The notes under the pieces are model-generated. The model did not search any database, was not told the DNA's origin, and saw nothing but the letters and a program-made list of their open reading frames with translations. A DNA stretch of 64,000 nucleotides from Polymyxa betae. Lineage: Eukaryota > Endomyxa > Phytomyxea > Plasmodiophorida > Plasmodiophoridae. This document shows positions 1 through 10,874 of the stretch, one piece after another. The stretch is taken from positions 1 through 64,000 of the forward strand of contig RBZT01000680.1 in the NCBI GenBank assembly GCA_003693705.1, in the 5' to 3' direction. The position numbers and the translations under genes are program-made. The number at the start of each line of letters is the position of its first letter. Position 1 is the stretch's first letter.

Positions 1-1240
1 CACACACGAATTACAGCTCGTTATCAACTCTGATTTATTCCAGCTCGAATCCCAGGACCCAAATCCAGCTCGGTCCGTACGGATGCCGTACGGACCTCTC
101 GGGGGTCGAGCCTATTAATATTAAGGTACGTCGTCATACTTCCATCAGGTTCGCATCTTTGTTATGCATCAGATTTATGCTTCCGTCATCAGGAGCCATT
201 GCGTGCGCAGTTCGTCAAACTGCGTACGCTGTTTTTGGGAATTCAGAGTTGTATATTATTATTTTAATAAACCTGATACAGCCCAATTGAAAAGAATCTA
301 CCAAACCGGGAATTATCGGTAAAATTTATTACGATTGTGTGGTTAAGGCGGAGGCTAAATTCGCCATCGGGAGGGAGGGAATAAGGATCCTGTCCCCTCA
401 ATTCGCCAAAGATCTAGCTTCTGGACCTCCCTTTGATTCGCGAGTTTGGTATTTCGACTCCAAATCTCTTTCAATGTCTTGGCTTGGGTAGGCAACGGGT
501 GAATCGATGTTGAAGTTTCGACTCGTTTGAAGAATGATTCAAGATAGAGGCGCCGAGGTCGGGTGATCACCCCAAGGCCCGAGGCTTGCGCCAACCTGCT
601 GAGGTGTTAACACACTGGTGCTGTTTGAAGGGTACAGTGTCTCTAGTCCTTGAACCACTGGGATCCCAGTTGGCTCTTGGGCTCCACAACCGCCACGCGG
701 CAGCCGCACTTCTCTTGACTGTACCATCAGCACAGCTCACGCAACGCGGCATTTGGCTGTGGCTTTAAAACAAAAATTAAACAACTGTGTGAGACTCGAA
801 CCTAGACCCTGACCGTAACATCCTCATCTTGAATCTCTTGGTCTATGATGGAACCTTTGAATCTTCATCCTTTTACCCATAATCTCGATACTTGCCGATT
901 TCGTTCCTTCATTGCCAGATCCCAATTAAGACCCTGGCGATAACAGTAAAGTCTAAGTCTTCGATATTATATCCAGTAATAATTTTTGTTAGATTCCCAT
1001 ATGGTTCTCCGCTTGGGGAAGAGGGATATTCCACCATCAGTTATGAGTCTTCATTTGAGGAAGTGTTGAGTGAAGACCCCTCTGCCAATGATTTTGAAAA
1101 CGACTGCAGGAAAAAGCCAAAGTCGCAATGATTGCTGTTCAGTTCAGGCTGAAAAACATTTCAGCTTCCCAATTGATTAGGAAAATACTGCCGACAAAAC
1201 AACATTGCGATCAGCAATTTAATATTTAATTTCAGGTTCA
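1..1240. other. No supported gene
   Basis: I see only short overlapping open frames on both strands with no recognisable domain, no RNA gene and no clear terminal repeat. The stretch may be degraded repeat DNA like the rest of the window. Confidence 0.4.
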
Positions 1241-1264
1241 GGTGCGTCTTTTTCCACATCTATG

Positions 1265-1635
1265 TACTGATCGTGCTGATCGAACAGGATATTTTTGCAG
1301 AATAATTCACGCTCGAATAATTCGTGCCATACGCTTAACACCCACCGTTTCATATCGAAAGGCAGCTCGGCCCTTTCCTTCGTTGTTCCGGATTCGGCTG
1401 TGCCATAAAATGAGGAAACGATTCTTTAGAAGCTCAAGAGCCAGTTCGACTCTGATCCATGAACGTCACTATAATGATTCTCCAGGGGGTCTTGGGTGTC
1501 ATATTTACTGTGTCATGCAACGCTGGAGCAGCTGGTTCCTGCATCAGAGACCATCACCTTACCAGCAGCAATATTAGCGGCAACAAATTGGCCAAATTTC
1601 GAGCGGTTATAAACACCTTCGTCGTTTTTGGATCT
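1265..1635 (-). pseudogene. PIF/Harbinger DDE nuclease fragment
   Basis: This stretch is closely similar, in the same orientation, to 50690-51065, which encodes the second half of a Harbinger-type nuclease (DDE_Tnp_4 family). The match includes the part encoding the L-L-K-N-R-F motif after the catalytic glutamate and the stretch ending near 1630, which is almost identical to that ending near 51055. Stops and indels break the frame, so it is a dead copy. In intact relatives the protein cuts DNA at element ends together with a Myb-like partner. No partner ORF or terminal repeats are recognisable here. Confidence rests on the internal copy. Confidence 0.7.
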
Positions 1636-2389
1636 GAGGCGTAACGCATATTCTCTAGTGCGATTTTCAACGACAATCTGGGCATTAATTGCTGGGAATT
1701 CCTTCTTACAATACCAAACTCAACGTCCGTAGTCTTGATATCTCGAATATTGATCCATCCACCTGTAGCAGGTTCTTTCGCTCCGTTGCTAACTTGGGTC
1801 AGAAACCAGCTATGAACAAATAGAAGTGGTATGGTAATGAAAAGAAAACCGGTCTAAAACTGAACTGCAACGCCAGTGGATGGCCGACATCAATACCCAG
1901 GCTGCGCTAACGAAACTGCGAACGCCGTTACTGCCCCTGAGACCCCAAACCCGACAGCCGCTCCGCCACGGGTCGGAGGGCGCGGGCGTAGCCTTTTGGG
2001 GTCGCGCTACACCCCCTTCTTTAAAAGGTGCCTTTGGTGCGTAGGGTTTTCTTCATTCTCGCCCCTCGTCGGGGTCGTCCGGCGGTCACTGCTCGTCTGT
2101 CGTCCCAATCCAGTCGGTCGCAGTGGGGGGAAATAGGCAATCCACTTTAAAGACGCAACCTGTAGTTATTGTTGGTGAGGAAATTGACAGCGCGCCCGGA
2201 AACCGACGCTATTGACTCGAGCTTGCGGGTCCGTCGTGTGAGATCCGGTTCGCTGCTTGAGCCGGAGCGCGGGCAGCCTCCAGACCCATACCAACTGTTC
2301 CTCGCAGAACTCGACCTCGTTCCGGTTGGCCTTATACGTTGTGGCGTTCCGGGTCATCATCTCCTTGTCCATCGAGAATTCTAGTTCTT

Positions 2390-2461
2390 GCGTCTAGCTA
2401 CAATTCGAAGTGGGCCGAGCAGTTGTGGGCTACGCCCCGCATACAAAAATGTGCGCTGTAT
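2390..2461 (+). repeat. Left TIR of the MULE-like element
   Basis: Inverted partner of 3461-3529. The outermost 11 bp are identical and the remainder is clearly alignable with scattered substitutions and one indel. Confidence 0.8.
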
Positions 2462-3460
2462 CATCCAATCAGTTTTGGTCCTTTAACGCGAAACTTGTAT
2501 TTCAGCGTTCCGCTCAGCTCCCTACATCTGATCCAATATTTCTTAATTATGTATGTTTAATTTCAGATAAGTCGAATGAGATATGTCTCTCTTTGACTGT
2601 GGCAGATTTCGAATGTACGATTTGGCTGTACTTCCCATTCGACGATGTCACAATGTTGATCGTCTTCTCCATTGTCGGACAGAGAACAATCGAGTTATGG
2701 ACAAACTCCGTCCGTTGTAGATTTTACAAGCCAAGACATGATCATTCCCCTCGGACGAGACACAGCAAATCAGGAAAGAATAGATTTCCGAAGAGAAAGG
2801 TTTATTCAATTTGACCTATTCGCATTCAAAACCGGACTTGATTCTTCTTTGTAAATTTGCGCTACTTCCAGCTCAGGGAGAATCCATTTTGGCTCCTGAA
2901 ATTTCTTTAATCGAATGAAATATTTTAGCAAATTATAGAATACACAGAGAAATGATCAAGTAATCCTCCTCAACTGACATTAAAGTCCGGAAAAGTTTTT
3001 GCATGAAAGCGATGTCTTCTACCAGTCTGGAGGATATTATTCAGTAAGTTATGAGAAGCTTCCGCAGGGGCAATCGTGTCCAAATGAGTAGGATCCCGAT
3101 AACAAACTGCCCATTAACGATCGATTTTCTGTTACATAAAATTTTATGTTTCTTCAGATGTCACCGGAACTATCCAGGTTCTCGCTGCTGGTCATTGCTG
3201 TCAAAGCCATCCACTCCGAGTTGACGCCGAGGCAGCTTTGACCATCTCGTCCGTGTCTGACTATATGGTAACGCCAGTTCGCTTTCATTCTTGTTCTTAT
3301 GGCATCAATTCCACAGGCGATCTTATTCCGTTATTCGATTTTTTGTCATATAGTTTTTTAAATTTCTCGAAAAGTGACGGTCCATCGACGTGCATCGGCG
3401 CGCGACGTATTTTTGGAAACGTTTTTGAAAACGAAATAGTGAGAACAAAATTGTCAGCAA

Positions 3461-3529
3461 TAGAGCACACTTTCTTGTATGCGTGGCGCAGCCCCACTGC
3501 TCGGCGCACTGCGATTTTTAGCTAGACGC
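3461..3529 (-). repeat. Right TIR of the MULE-like element
   Basis: Reverse complement matches 2390-2461. It is followed directly by the second copy of the 9-bp target duplication. Confidence 0.8.
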
Positions 3530-3686
3530 CTAGTTCTTGAGCCTTCTTTGAACGGTACTGGGCCGAATCGCGCTACCCATGAACTTCCTTGTGCTCATTC
3601 ATCAGCTCGCTAGGCGGAAGGATGAGTTCCTGCGGCATCCGAGGGTCGCGTCCACGTTCCAGAATTATGGCGTCACGGCTAAAAGC

Positions 3687-4150
3687 TAGGGCTCCGATCG
3701 GTAGTATCGGTTACCGAAACACGAAGTTGTAAAAAACGGAACGGCAGCAACTTTTTCTGTTCAATTTTCTAAATCACGCAGGCCGATCATTAATGCGTTG
3801 AGCGTCTCTGATTTCATGGAGTGTCTGCGAAGCCCGACCACATCTGGACCACAGTTAAATATCTTTCAACCGACGCTGATGATCCAGGAATGGAAAGAAT
3901 GTCCTTGTCAACTTTGCTGAGGTTCGAAAACTGTTTCGAATTGGGTTTCCAGAATACCATGGGATCGTCTGCTGGATATTCACAGCGCAAGCTCAGATAC
4001 TTATCCACTTCATCCATTACCTGTGCTCTGCTACAGAATGGGCGACTATAAGGTTCGGTAATTTTCAGTACCCGGTCGGATAGCTCCCTAGTACCGGTAT
4101 CCGATACGACCAATGATACTCGCGTAGTATCCGACCGAGTCGGAGCCCTA
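3687..4150 (-). mobile_element. Internally deleted hAT element
   Basis: The 464-bp element begins TAGGGCTCCGATCGG and ends with the near inverted form TCGGAGCCCTA. It is flanked by GCTAAAAGC and GCTAAAGC, an 8-bp hAT-type target duplication differing by one A. Inside, on the minus strand (about 4050-3814), is the hAT C-terminal dimerisation signature: F-W-K-P-N followed by I-L-S-I-P-G-S-S-A-S-V-E-R. The rest of the transposase is missing. It sits inside the gypsy integrase, which explains the apparent integrase/hAT fusion ORF at 3814-4329. The same terminal sequence recurs at 51660-51683. Confidence 0.8.
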
Positions 4151-5209
4151 GCTAAAGCAGGATGAACGCAAGAATGGTACACTATGGAGATGCAGTCGGT
4201 CAGTTCGTTCGTGTCGGTCTGGTTTTCGTTGCTCATGACATCGAGTCCGTGCGGGCGTTCCAACGTAGCATTGCCTTTCGGGAGATAGGCCATGGTCGTA
4301 ACGAGCTTGAAGCCGAGAGTCCCCGCCATTAATTGGAACAGCCGAGAGCGGTAAGACTGTGCTCGATCAGATGTAATTTGGATAGGAAATTAATCTTGAC
4401 AAAAGTGCGTTTGTAATATTTGTCGCAGATTTGAATTTTACTGGTATACAGCGTTCAGACCTGGGCAGACGCAAATAACAGTCAGGATGTACGTGAAGTT
4501 TCGGACGAGCGTGCGATTCAGCGGCCCGTAGTGATCGACGTGTATGCAGGACCAGGCGGGAAATACTTTAGGACTCCTCAAAACAAACTGTCTGTTCGGT
4601 CAGGTTTCCGGATCTTCGCTTGCTGACAAACCAAACAGCTGCTTACGAACCGGGTGGCATCATCTACCATCGATAGCCAGTTGGCAAATTTCGACAAAAT
4701 CTGGGCCGCTCGCTCTTGACCGAAATGTGCTGCAGGCTTTTGTGAGTGCGCAAGCTGCAAAAACGCGAGACTCATTCCCCTAAGGACACGATCTGAGATA
4801 CCGGATTCGTTTCCCGTCTTGAAAGACCTCTGGGGGGCTCACAAACGTCTTATCTTCCTGTTGCAGCCGCTTCTACTCCGTAATGTCCACAGTGTCGGGC
4901 GATTGCTCTTGTCCTATACCGTAGAATCTCTAATAGGTAACTAAACCTTTCATGAATAATAATTTCTCATACATAGTTTATAAACTCACTGAGATTGAGT
5001 GGAATATCTGAGCAGAATTCCAGAAGCCAAAGAAGCCATTATTTGAACATCAAAGAATTTTTGATGACCAAGTCGAGCATGACAGAGATTGATTTCGTCA
5101 TGGCGGGCAGGGACGCCACCTGGAAATGAGTGACTGTGTTGACGTCGCCACGAATCATTGACTTTTTTTCATTCCATTGCCCTCGACCTCAAGTGCAATG
5201 GTTTCACCA

Positions 5210-5551
5210 TTAGCTCTGACCATTAAAAAAACGATTGGCACAAAACTCCATTATCGCACCATTATTGACAGCTTGCTTCAAAGAATATATGTTTTTGTAG
5301 CCAAGACTTGGAGCAGACAGAACACATACAAATTCTCGTCGTGAACTGGAAGGGTAAATCAAAGCGCGAACAGGAAGATCGCCCATCACTTCACTAGGTG
5401 CTTGCTTGTTATCAGCTTTAACTACTGCCAGGTACTTTGACACAAACTGCATCGAACATTCAAAATAAGCATTGTCGGAATCACTGACAGGTATATTGAT
5501 CGAGCTGTCAGATGAGGAAACCTTAACTGCTGTGTGGTGTGGCTGTCTCAA
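5210..5551 (-). CDS. Unrecognised ORF
   Basis: A 113-codon open frame with a Ser/Asp-rich N-terminus and no motif I can name. It lies upstream, in the minus direction, of the gypsy integrase and could be remnant retroelement or transposon coding sequence. Nothing shows it is expressed. Confidence 0.2.
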   Translation of the reverse strand: MRQPHHTAVKVSSSDSSINIPVSDSDNAYFECSMQFVSKYLAVVKADNKQAPSEVMGDLPVRALIYPSSSRREFVCVLSAPSLGYKNIYSLKQAVNNGAIMEFCANRFFNGQS

Positions 5552-6672
5552 ACAGTTTTAAATTTGCATTTTTGATGTGAGGATGGAGTTCCGTATGTTC
5601 CTTCCAACATTTATCTTCCATATGGCCGCGTCGGCGATAATATTAAAGTCTGATTCCGCATGTTGTAAACGGCTCTGTAACGTGACAAAGGTTAAGTTTT
5701 GAACAGATGGAAGGACTGCGATATTCTCAATGATTTATGACGTGCAATTAATAATCCACCAACGGCCGGGCTGCGCCCTCCCAGATTCTTTCGCAGTTTC
5801 TAATCCCTTATACAGCTCTACTTATTTTATTTGTTTATCTGTTTTCCAAAAAATTTGTTTATCTGTTTTCAAGAGAATGCGCCAACACCCTTTTCTATCT
5901 CTCTATTTTTCTCTCTTGTTCTCTAACTCTCTCATTCTGGTGTTCTCTTATCTTCTGTTTGGCCTACTTGTCTAGGGACTTAGTGCAATAACGTGTTAAA
6001 ATAATCTATTGAAGAAGAACCAGATGGGGCAGACATTGAATAACGCCAGATTCGGAAGAAAGTGCGGAATGAAGACCTGCTGTCGATTGCAGCACTTGAA
6101 AGCCATTTTTCTTTGTAAAACAAGCAGAGGGAAAACAGGGAGAGAAAGAGTTCCAGTCAATACATAAGAAATTTGATATTTGCTTTTTACAAGAGTATAA
6201 GTAATGCCAATTGGAATATTACCATAAACGTAATCATTTCGACATGAATGAAAGTGATATTCAACAAAAATTCATCGTCCAAAAGTCACCGGTTCTGAAA
6301 AGTACCACTATCAAATGAGGATATAGTGCCGCAAATACCTGTAATGATGTCGCCTGCTTGCAGGCAAAACCGAATCGTCAATTTGAAGCAAATGCTGGGG
6401 AAGGGCAATTACTGGGCAAGGGTGCTCTAAACTGATACAATCTGGTCTTTGGTCACCAACCCAAAGGACTTTAAGCAGAATGTGGGGTTCAATCAAGCTT
6501 CTGAGCAAATCTGAATCGAAACCCGGGTTAGTCCATTCTCCAGGAGGCTGGTGCCGAAAATACAGCTGGCGAAATATAATCTCGCAATGTCAAAAAAATC
6601 ACCCAGATCGGCACAACGGACGGATCCGAGCACAGAACGTGGGCAGGTAGAATTTCTTCTGTTCAAATCAAT

Positions 6673-7155
6673 TCACATAAACGGCGCCAATATGGTACTA
6701 GCATGACCTTGATGATCGACAGTTGCTCTGTCATGAATTTCAAGCCGACAGTCATTACCTTCACTCTGACTCAACAAACGATGTCGGGCGTTAGAAGACT
6801 CTTGATCGCTTGAACCTATCAACAGTCGACAACTTACATTTTGCTTTTTGGGAGCTTTTTGAAAATGTGGATAGCGGTACGGAGTCTCGATGGTCTTGTT
6901 CTGAGCCAAACGATGCGACTGGACTGAATCGAAGGAAGGGAGATGATCTCCAATGACTGCGGTTAGACGATTTTGGATTTCAACCATATCGCGCAAAATG
7001 TCATCAAGAACGTTAAGATCAACCTCGCCTCGACCGGCATGGTCAGCAACTGCACTGGATTCGCATATAGATCTGCATTCCTCTAATGATAGCGTTAATT
7101 GAAAAGAAGTGCAGACAGTGAAAAAGGACAGTACCTCCAGAGTCTTTTGTAGCAC
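6673..7155 (-). CDS. Unrecognised ORF
   Basis: A 160-codon open frame, mostly helical in character, with an acidic segment (V-D-L-N-V-L-D-D-I-L) and a basic P-K-K-Q patch. I considered the C-terminal tail of a MULE transposase but see no diagnostic motif. A smaller frame at 6311-6508 on the same strand is also unassigned. The stretches 4800-5200, 5560-6310 and 7160-7380 show only pyrimidine-rich or AT-rich sequence. Confidence 0.2.
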   Translation of the reverse strand: MLQKTLEVLSFFTVCTSFQLTLSLEECRSICESSAVADHAGRGEVDLNVLDDILRDMVEIQNRLTAVIGDHLPSFDSVQSHRLAQNKTIETPYRYPHFQKAPKKQNVSCRLLIGSSDQESSNARHRLLSQSEGNDCRLEIHDRATVDHQGHASTILAPFM

Positions 7156-7380
7156 TCTAAACTTTTCATTATATTGAGCCCCACATGAATCATCCTCGCC
7201 TGAAACGCCAGCGTCTTCTGTGTTACTGTAATTCCGGCTAATAAGACTAGGGTACTTTCAGCCGGGGTCTAAACGTTGTTTTCAAGATTTTAAGCCTTGA
7301 GAATCTTTCTTTACAGACTAAGCGAAAAGAGCTAAGGAACCTAATTCGAGTATGATTTACTAATCCCGATTGGTATACGT

Positions 7381-7404
7381 GGTATTTAATACCATCTACG
7401 GAGT
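7381..7404 (+). repeat. Palindromic motif with TACCATCTACGGAGT
   Basis: The sequence GGTATTTAATACC is a perfect palindrome around TTA and is followed by ATCTACGGAGT. The same core with the same downstream bases recurs at 18015-18035, and its TACCATCTA part recurs at 7455-7463 and, inverted, at 10727-10735. It may be the end of a related element or a preferred target. Confidence 0.5.
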
Positions 7405-7447
7405 TGGGAGTCAAATTTTGCGCTCCATACTAATTTTCCTTACATAG

Positions 7448-7463
7448 TATTATATACCATCTA
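7448..7463 (+). repeat. Left 16-bp inverted repeat
   Basis: Exact inverted partner of 10727-10742. It lies about 300 bp upstream of the first coding segment; the space between is AT-rich with repeated GTAACGTAA words around 7619-7650. Confidence 0.65.
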
Positions 7464-7758
7464 AGACCTGAATTTTTAACGGTTGTTGCCCTAACTTCTT
7501 GTGATTAATTTTTGAGATAGATTCGCGGTCTTTTGACCAATGCTCCTAAACTTGTCTGAATTTTGCAATCACCGTACAAAAGTGCGAGATTTTTCGTTGT
7601 TTCTGTCTACTATACCGGGTAACGTAACGTAAATGTAACGTAATACATCTCCGGTTCAATTATGACTAGAAGTAGTGATATATTACTGTGTACCAATCGA
7701 TCTTTACGTCGTTGTTTGACATTGTTTGCCGTCGGTCTAGCACTCAATTGACTCGAAT

Positions 7759-10729
7759 ATGGCGACTCTGGATGATTATTTTTCTGTTGACGATGACTCT
7801 TGTTCTGAAGACGAGTTCGATGTTTCTGATGAGTTAGATTGGCAATATATGACTGCAGCTCAGCTCACGAACTTTTATTTCACAGACCGTCCAGTTGACG
7901 GCGAGCTACTCACGGCAGCAGTTGGCGAAATTAAGAAGGTTTGCGTTAATGCCAAACGAATCATTTCTCCCATCTCTAGAGGCTTGATAACACTGAGCGA
8001 TTGTGCGAACTATTTCTTGGCCAGCATTTGCCCATTAGTCTTTGAAGCAGCTGAATAAGGATCTGATGCGGAAGATCCGGTGCTTGGAACTGACCAGATT
8101 TGTTTTATTCGCACCTTAGCGGCCCTATCAGTATACAAATGCACGCCTTCAAATCTGTTCGACGCCAGCAACAGCAAATTTTTCCCAGTCGCCAGTCAAC
8201 TGGACTATGCAGTCTTCAAGAAAGTTATCAAATCCCTGAAGCAGAAACGCACTGATGTATCTGAGTCATTGCATTGGGTTGTTCAATTCGGCGCTGACGA
8301 ACTTATACGAAGAGCGGAGCGCTCTTTTACTCAGGCGTCGTGCCGCGTTGCCCTCAGTCCACGTCAGACCATTTTGTCGCTGGATGATGACCAGTACCGG
8401 CTTCGATTTGTGCTTTCTGAACAAATGGGCTTTGTGAGAATCAACAATCCCAAGAAAGCATTCGGCATTGTGTCCACGAATGCAGTTTCTCTGGTTAGCT
8501 CCATGGTTCTGGGAAAGCGTCTGATCGGAAAAGCAGAAAGTTTCGATATCGTCGTTCGAATCATCTTGATGTGGATGCAGGGCGTTGATATTTCGGAGCA
8601 CGTTCGAACTTCTGACGATTTGATCTGCCTGGATAGAGGATATTTCGGCACTTCTTTGATCGCATTCTTGATGAAATGTGGGTTTGCCCCCATTGGGACT
8701 CATAAGCGTGTTAACTCTTACCCATTCACTTTCGGCGACGCCAGGAACCGTAACATCCGGCGATTGATTGAAGAGGTGGGCTGCAAAAGCATTTATGTGG
8801 CGAAGAAAAAGTTCCACGATCGACATCTATTCCCCTTTTCATACCGATCGGGAAAGGGCCGTGTGGCTTCATTGATTTGTTCCAATCCGCGCCTAGGTTG
8901 GGGTTGGCGGGTGCTTAAAACATTGCTGACCTTATAACAGACGTGTAGATCTATCGGAACAAACCCGCCATGATGACAGCACCAGATTTGCATCCCCTTA
9001 TTCGTAATACAGGGAGGTTTCGAATGGCATGCTGTTCGAGCAGGATCTTCTCTTGTGACTTCAACAGTCGCCTATGAAGAACTCTGTCATTATAGATCTC
9101 AAGCACAGCCTGAAGAGCAAATCACATTTTCTGCAATTGGAATGCAAGCGTTCCAGGAAGACACCTCAGCAATTGGAGACGTTTCTTCCCTGTGAACCAA
9201 ATCTGCAGCAGAATTGAAGCAGATGCTGCGTGAGCGATCGATGCAGCTATCCGTTTATATGGAGGCATTGATTGAGCGCCTGCTGAACGCCCCACTTCGT
9301 CCGGTAAACGTAATCACACGCCTGATGAAAAAATGGTTCATGAAGCGGACCAACAATTCGTTCCTAAAGCTGGGAGGTGCCAATGAGATCTACATTCTTC
9401 GAGCCATTCCAGCATTTTTCGCCCTGTTTGGAGAAGGATTCAATTTGTCGGGGTTTCCTGTGCAAAAAGGCCTTTTAAAGTTGAATAGGCATAATTCGCC
9501 GTCGTTCTTGGCCACCTCCATTGATGGCTGTGCAGTCTTCAAGAATTCGAATGATGAGGGCCAGCGTCTGAATTCGTGTCAATCATTGAATTCAAAACAG
9601 CGACGACTGCTTCCACTCAGGCAGAGGCCAATGCGAGAATGTCATCGGCCTAGTCTCTAGAACAGAATCCCAACCGACGTCTGTTCCGAACTCAGATAGG
9701 AACCAACTTGATTCAGCTCCTTGTCTGGACGCCTCAGTACAGGGCTCAAGTTTTGCATCACGTAGCGACCACTGGAGTTCCATGCTGTCTCTTCGTGGTA
9801 GCCATCTTGTCCACCATCGTTTATGCGGTGTTTGTCGAGTTCGCTGACGATCTTTGTTGGTTTATGAAGAGTATTTGAAGCGAGAACTGTACTCAGCTTT
9901 GACGCAATTCCACAGCTCTCCAAACGCTTATTTACCTGCATCGAGCGACTTTGGTCACGCCGTTGATTTAGACACTCCTCTGATTTGGAAGAACATGGCT
10001 AAGGCTTTCGTAAGGGATGGGCTTCGCCCACCGGCCTCTGATGTTGTGCCATATTGTGTCTCAAATTGGAATCATTGTAAAGGCGGCCAGGACGTCTGCT
10101 CAAGAATCTTAAAGAATGTCAAAGTGGATTTCCGGAAACTCACCCCGAAAGGATTCATTTGGATCCGGTTCATATTGACCGCGCTGTTGAATGATCATAT
10201 GCTGCTACGAATGTTGGAGATTGAGCCCGACCTTGATAGGTTTGACTCATACAAGGCTCTTAAGCAAGCTTTGAACCATCGGAGATCGTTCTTTCACTTC
10301 TTACGGGACTTCTTCGATGCCTGGCGGCCTGACTTGACATTTGTACGCAGGCGTTCCGATGTAGCATTGTTTACACAGCAGCAGGATCTTGATGAAAACA
10401 ACAATGGAACAGAGAGCCAACCTATGCCAAAACCTCCCTAAAGGAACCGTTTGTAATGGCTGCAGTCCGCCGAAGGTATGCGGCGTCGATTATCCAGCGA
10501 CCCACACCATCGTGGCTCGAGACAGAAACGCTGTTTTGTTTTGTGCCAAGAAACCACAACTGTTTTCTGCAAAGCATGCGATGTTAACGTATGTGGAAAC
10601 CCTGCCTTTGGATTGCGAAAGTCCTGCTGGGACAAGCTCCATACCCGTCAGAATCTGGAAGCAGTGGAGAAAGAGAAGCTTCCAGGCAACAAGGGACGTC
10701 GGGGACGATCAAATCCCATACAATTGTAG
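7759..10729 (+). pseudogene. piggyBac-like transposase with nested YqaJ-like nuclease
   Basis: The segments are 7759-8058 (acidic N-terminus), 8080-8937, 9214-9660, about 9571-9870 in another frame, 9854-10441 and 10478-10729. D1 is in S-L-D-D-D-Q-Y-R-L-R (GAT at 8383) and D2 in C-L-D-R-G-Y-F-G-T-S (8632), about 83 codons apart, close to the 78 of canonical piggyBac. D3 is in H-C-K-G-G-Q-D-V-C-S (10091), some 486 codons after D2 instead of about 101. The insert contains N-E-I-Y (near 9387), S-I-D-G-C (Asp at 9523), I-E-F-K (9585-9596) and Y-R-A-Q-V-L-H-H, which matches the YqaJ/PD-(D/E)XK nuclease pattern. The C-terminus has the Cys-rich zinc domain: C-F-V-L-C, C-K-A-C, C-W, H. About four frame breaks and a few stops make it inactive. 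The domain assignment is by motif only; the nuclease function is inferred. Confidence 0.7.
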
Positions 10730-10742
10730 ATGGTATATAATA
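10727..10742 (-). repeat. Right 16-bp inverted repeat
   Basis: TAGATGGTATATAATA is the exact inverse of 7448-7463. Its first bases overlap the TAG stop of the transposase reading, so the 3' end of the element is extremely compact. Confidence 0.65.
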
Positions 10743-10874
10743 ACATAGAATGGTCCTGGCAACGGGGTTCTCCTATAACAAACGCGATCGACAAAAGTGA
10801 GTTTTTTTCTACGAAAAATCACCGAAAAGCAATTTTTTTCTTGTTGGGGTTGCTTGCTATATGTGCACAGGTTT

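Larger units (their letters stand above)
2390..3529. mobile_element. Non-autonomous MULE-like element with long TIRs
   Basis: The 1140-bp element starts and ends with the inverted sequence GCGTCTAGCTA, and the similarity extends about 70 bp inward on each side with a few substitutions. It is flanked by an exact 9-bp duplication, CTAGTTCTT, at 2381-2389 and 3530-3538. A 9-bp duplication with long TIRs is the usual mark of Mutator-like elements (family knowledge). It interrupts a gypsy integrase, and the integrase reading continues across the empty site. No transposase is visible inside. The interior holds an open frame at 2410-2814 (+) of unknown nature, so cargo capture is possible but unproven. 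Confidence 0.8.
2166..4790 (-). pseudogene. Ty3/gypsy integrase, broken by two insertions
   Basis: Reading on the minus strand, 4775-4578 encodes an integrase zinc-binding domain (A-H-S-Q-K-P-A-A-H, then C-L-V-C-Q-Q-A-K). Around 4530-4450 the core begins with V-D-H-Y-G-P, carrying the first catalytic Asp. 4329-4159 continues with the A-Y-L-P-K-G-N and E-R-P-H-G region. The frame resumes after each inserted element, at 3678-3539 and again at 2389-2166 (N-R-N-E-V-E-F and Q-L-V-W-V-W-R-L-P, typical of the integrase C-terminus). Integrase joins retroelement cDNA into chromosomes. Stops and frameshifts make it inactive. The GC-rich stretch 1880-2165 probably continues the same pol tail. The integrase assignment is firm; the exact ends are not. 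Confidence 0.75.
7448..10742 (+). mobile_element. piggyBac-like element with 16-bp inverted ends
   Basis: TATTATATACCATCTA at 7448-7463 is repeated exactly, inverted, at 10727-10742. Together they enclose a piggyBac-like transposase, and the right copy starts inside its stop codon. If the outer TATA of each copy is the target duplication, the element proper runs from TACCATCTA to TAGATGGTA. Classical piggyBac uses TTAA, so a TATA target would be a variation; alternatively the whole 16 bp is TIR. The element is about 3.3 kb. Confidence 0.6.

Noticed and set aside
786-830. Possible tRNA T-arm (GGTTCGAGTC on the minus strand)
   Set aside because: The flanking 5-bp stem does not pair and no anticodon arm or acceptor stem is visible.
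3814-4329. Single ORF joining integrase and hAT dimerisation domain
   Set aside because: The join coincides with hAT terminal sequence and a target duplication, so it is an insertion and not a real fusion gene.
5820-5960. Pyrimidine-rich open frame (5730-5975)
   Set aside because: Low-complexity CTCTCT/TTTT sequence gives an open frame without any domain; unlikely to be a gene.
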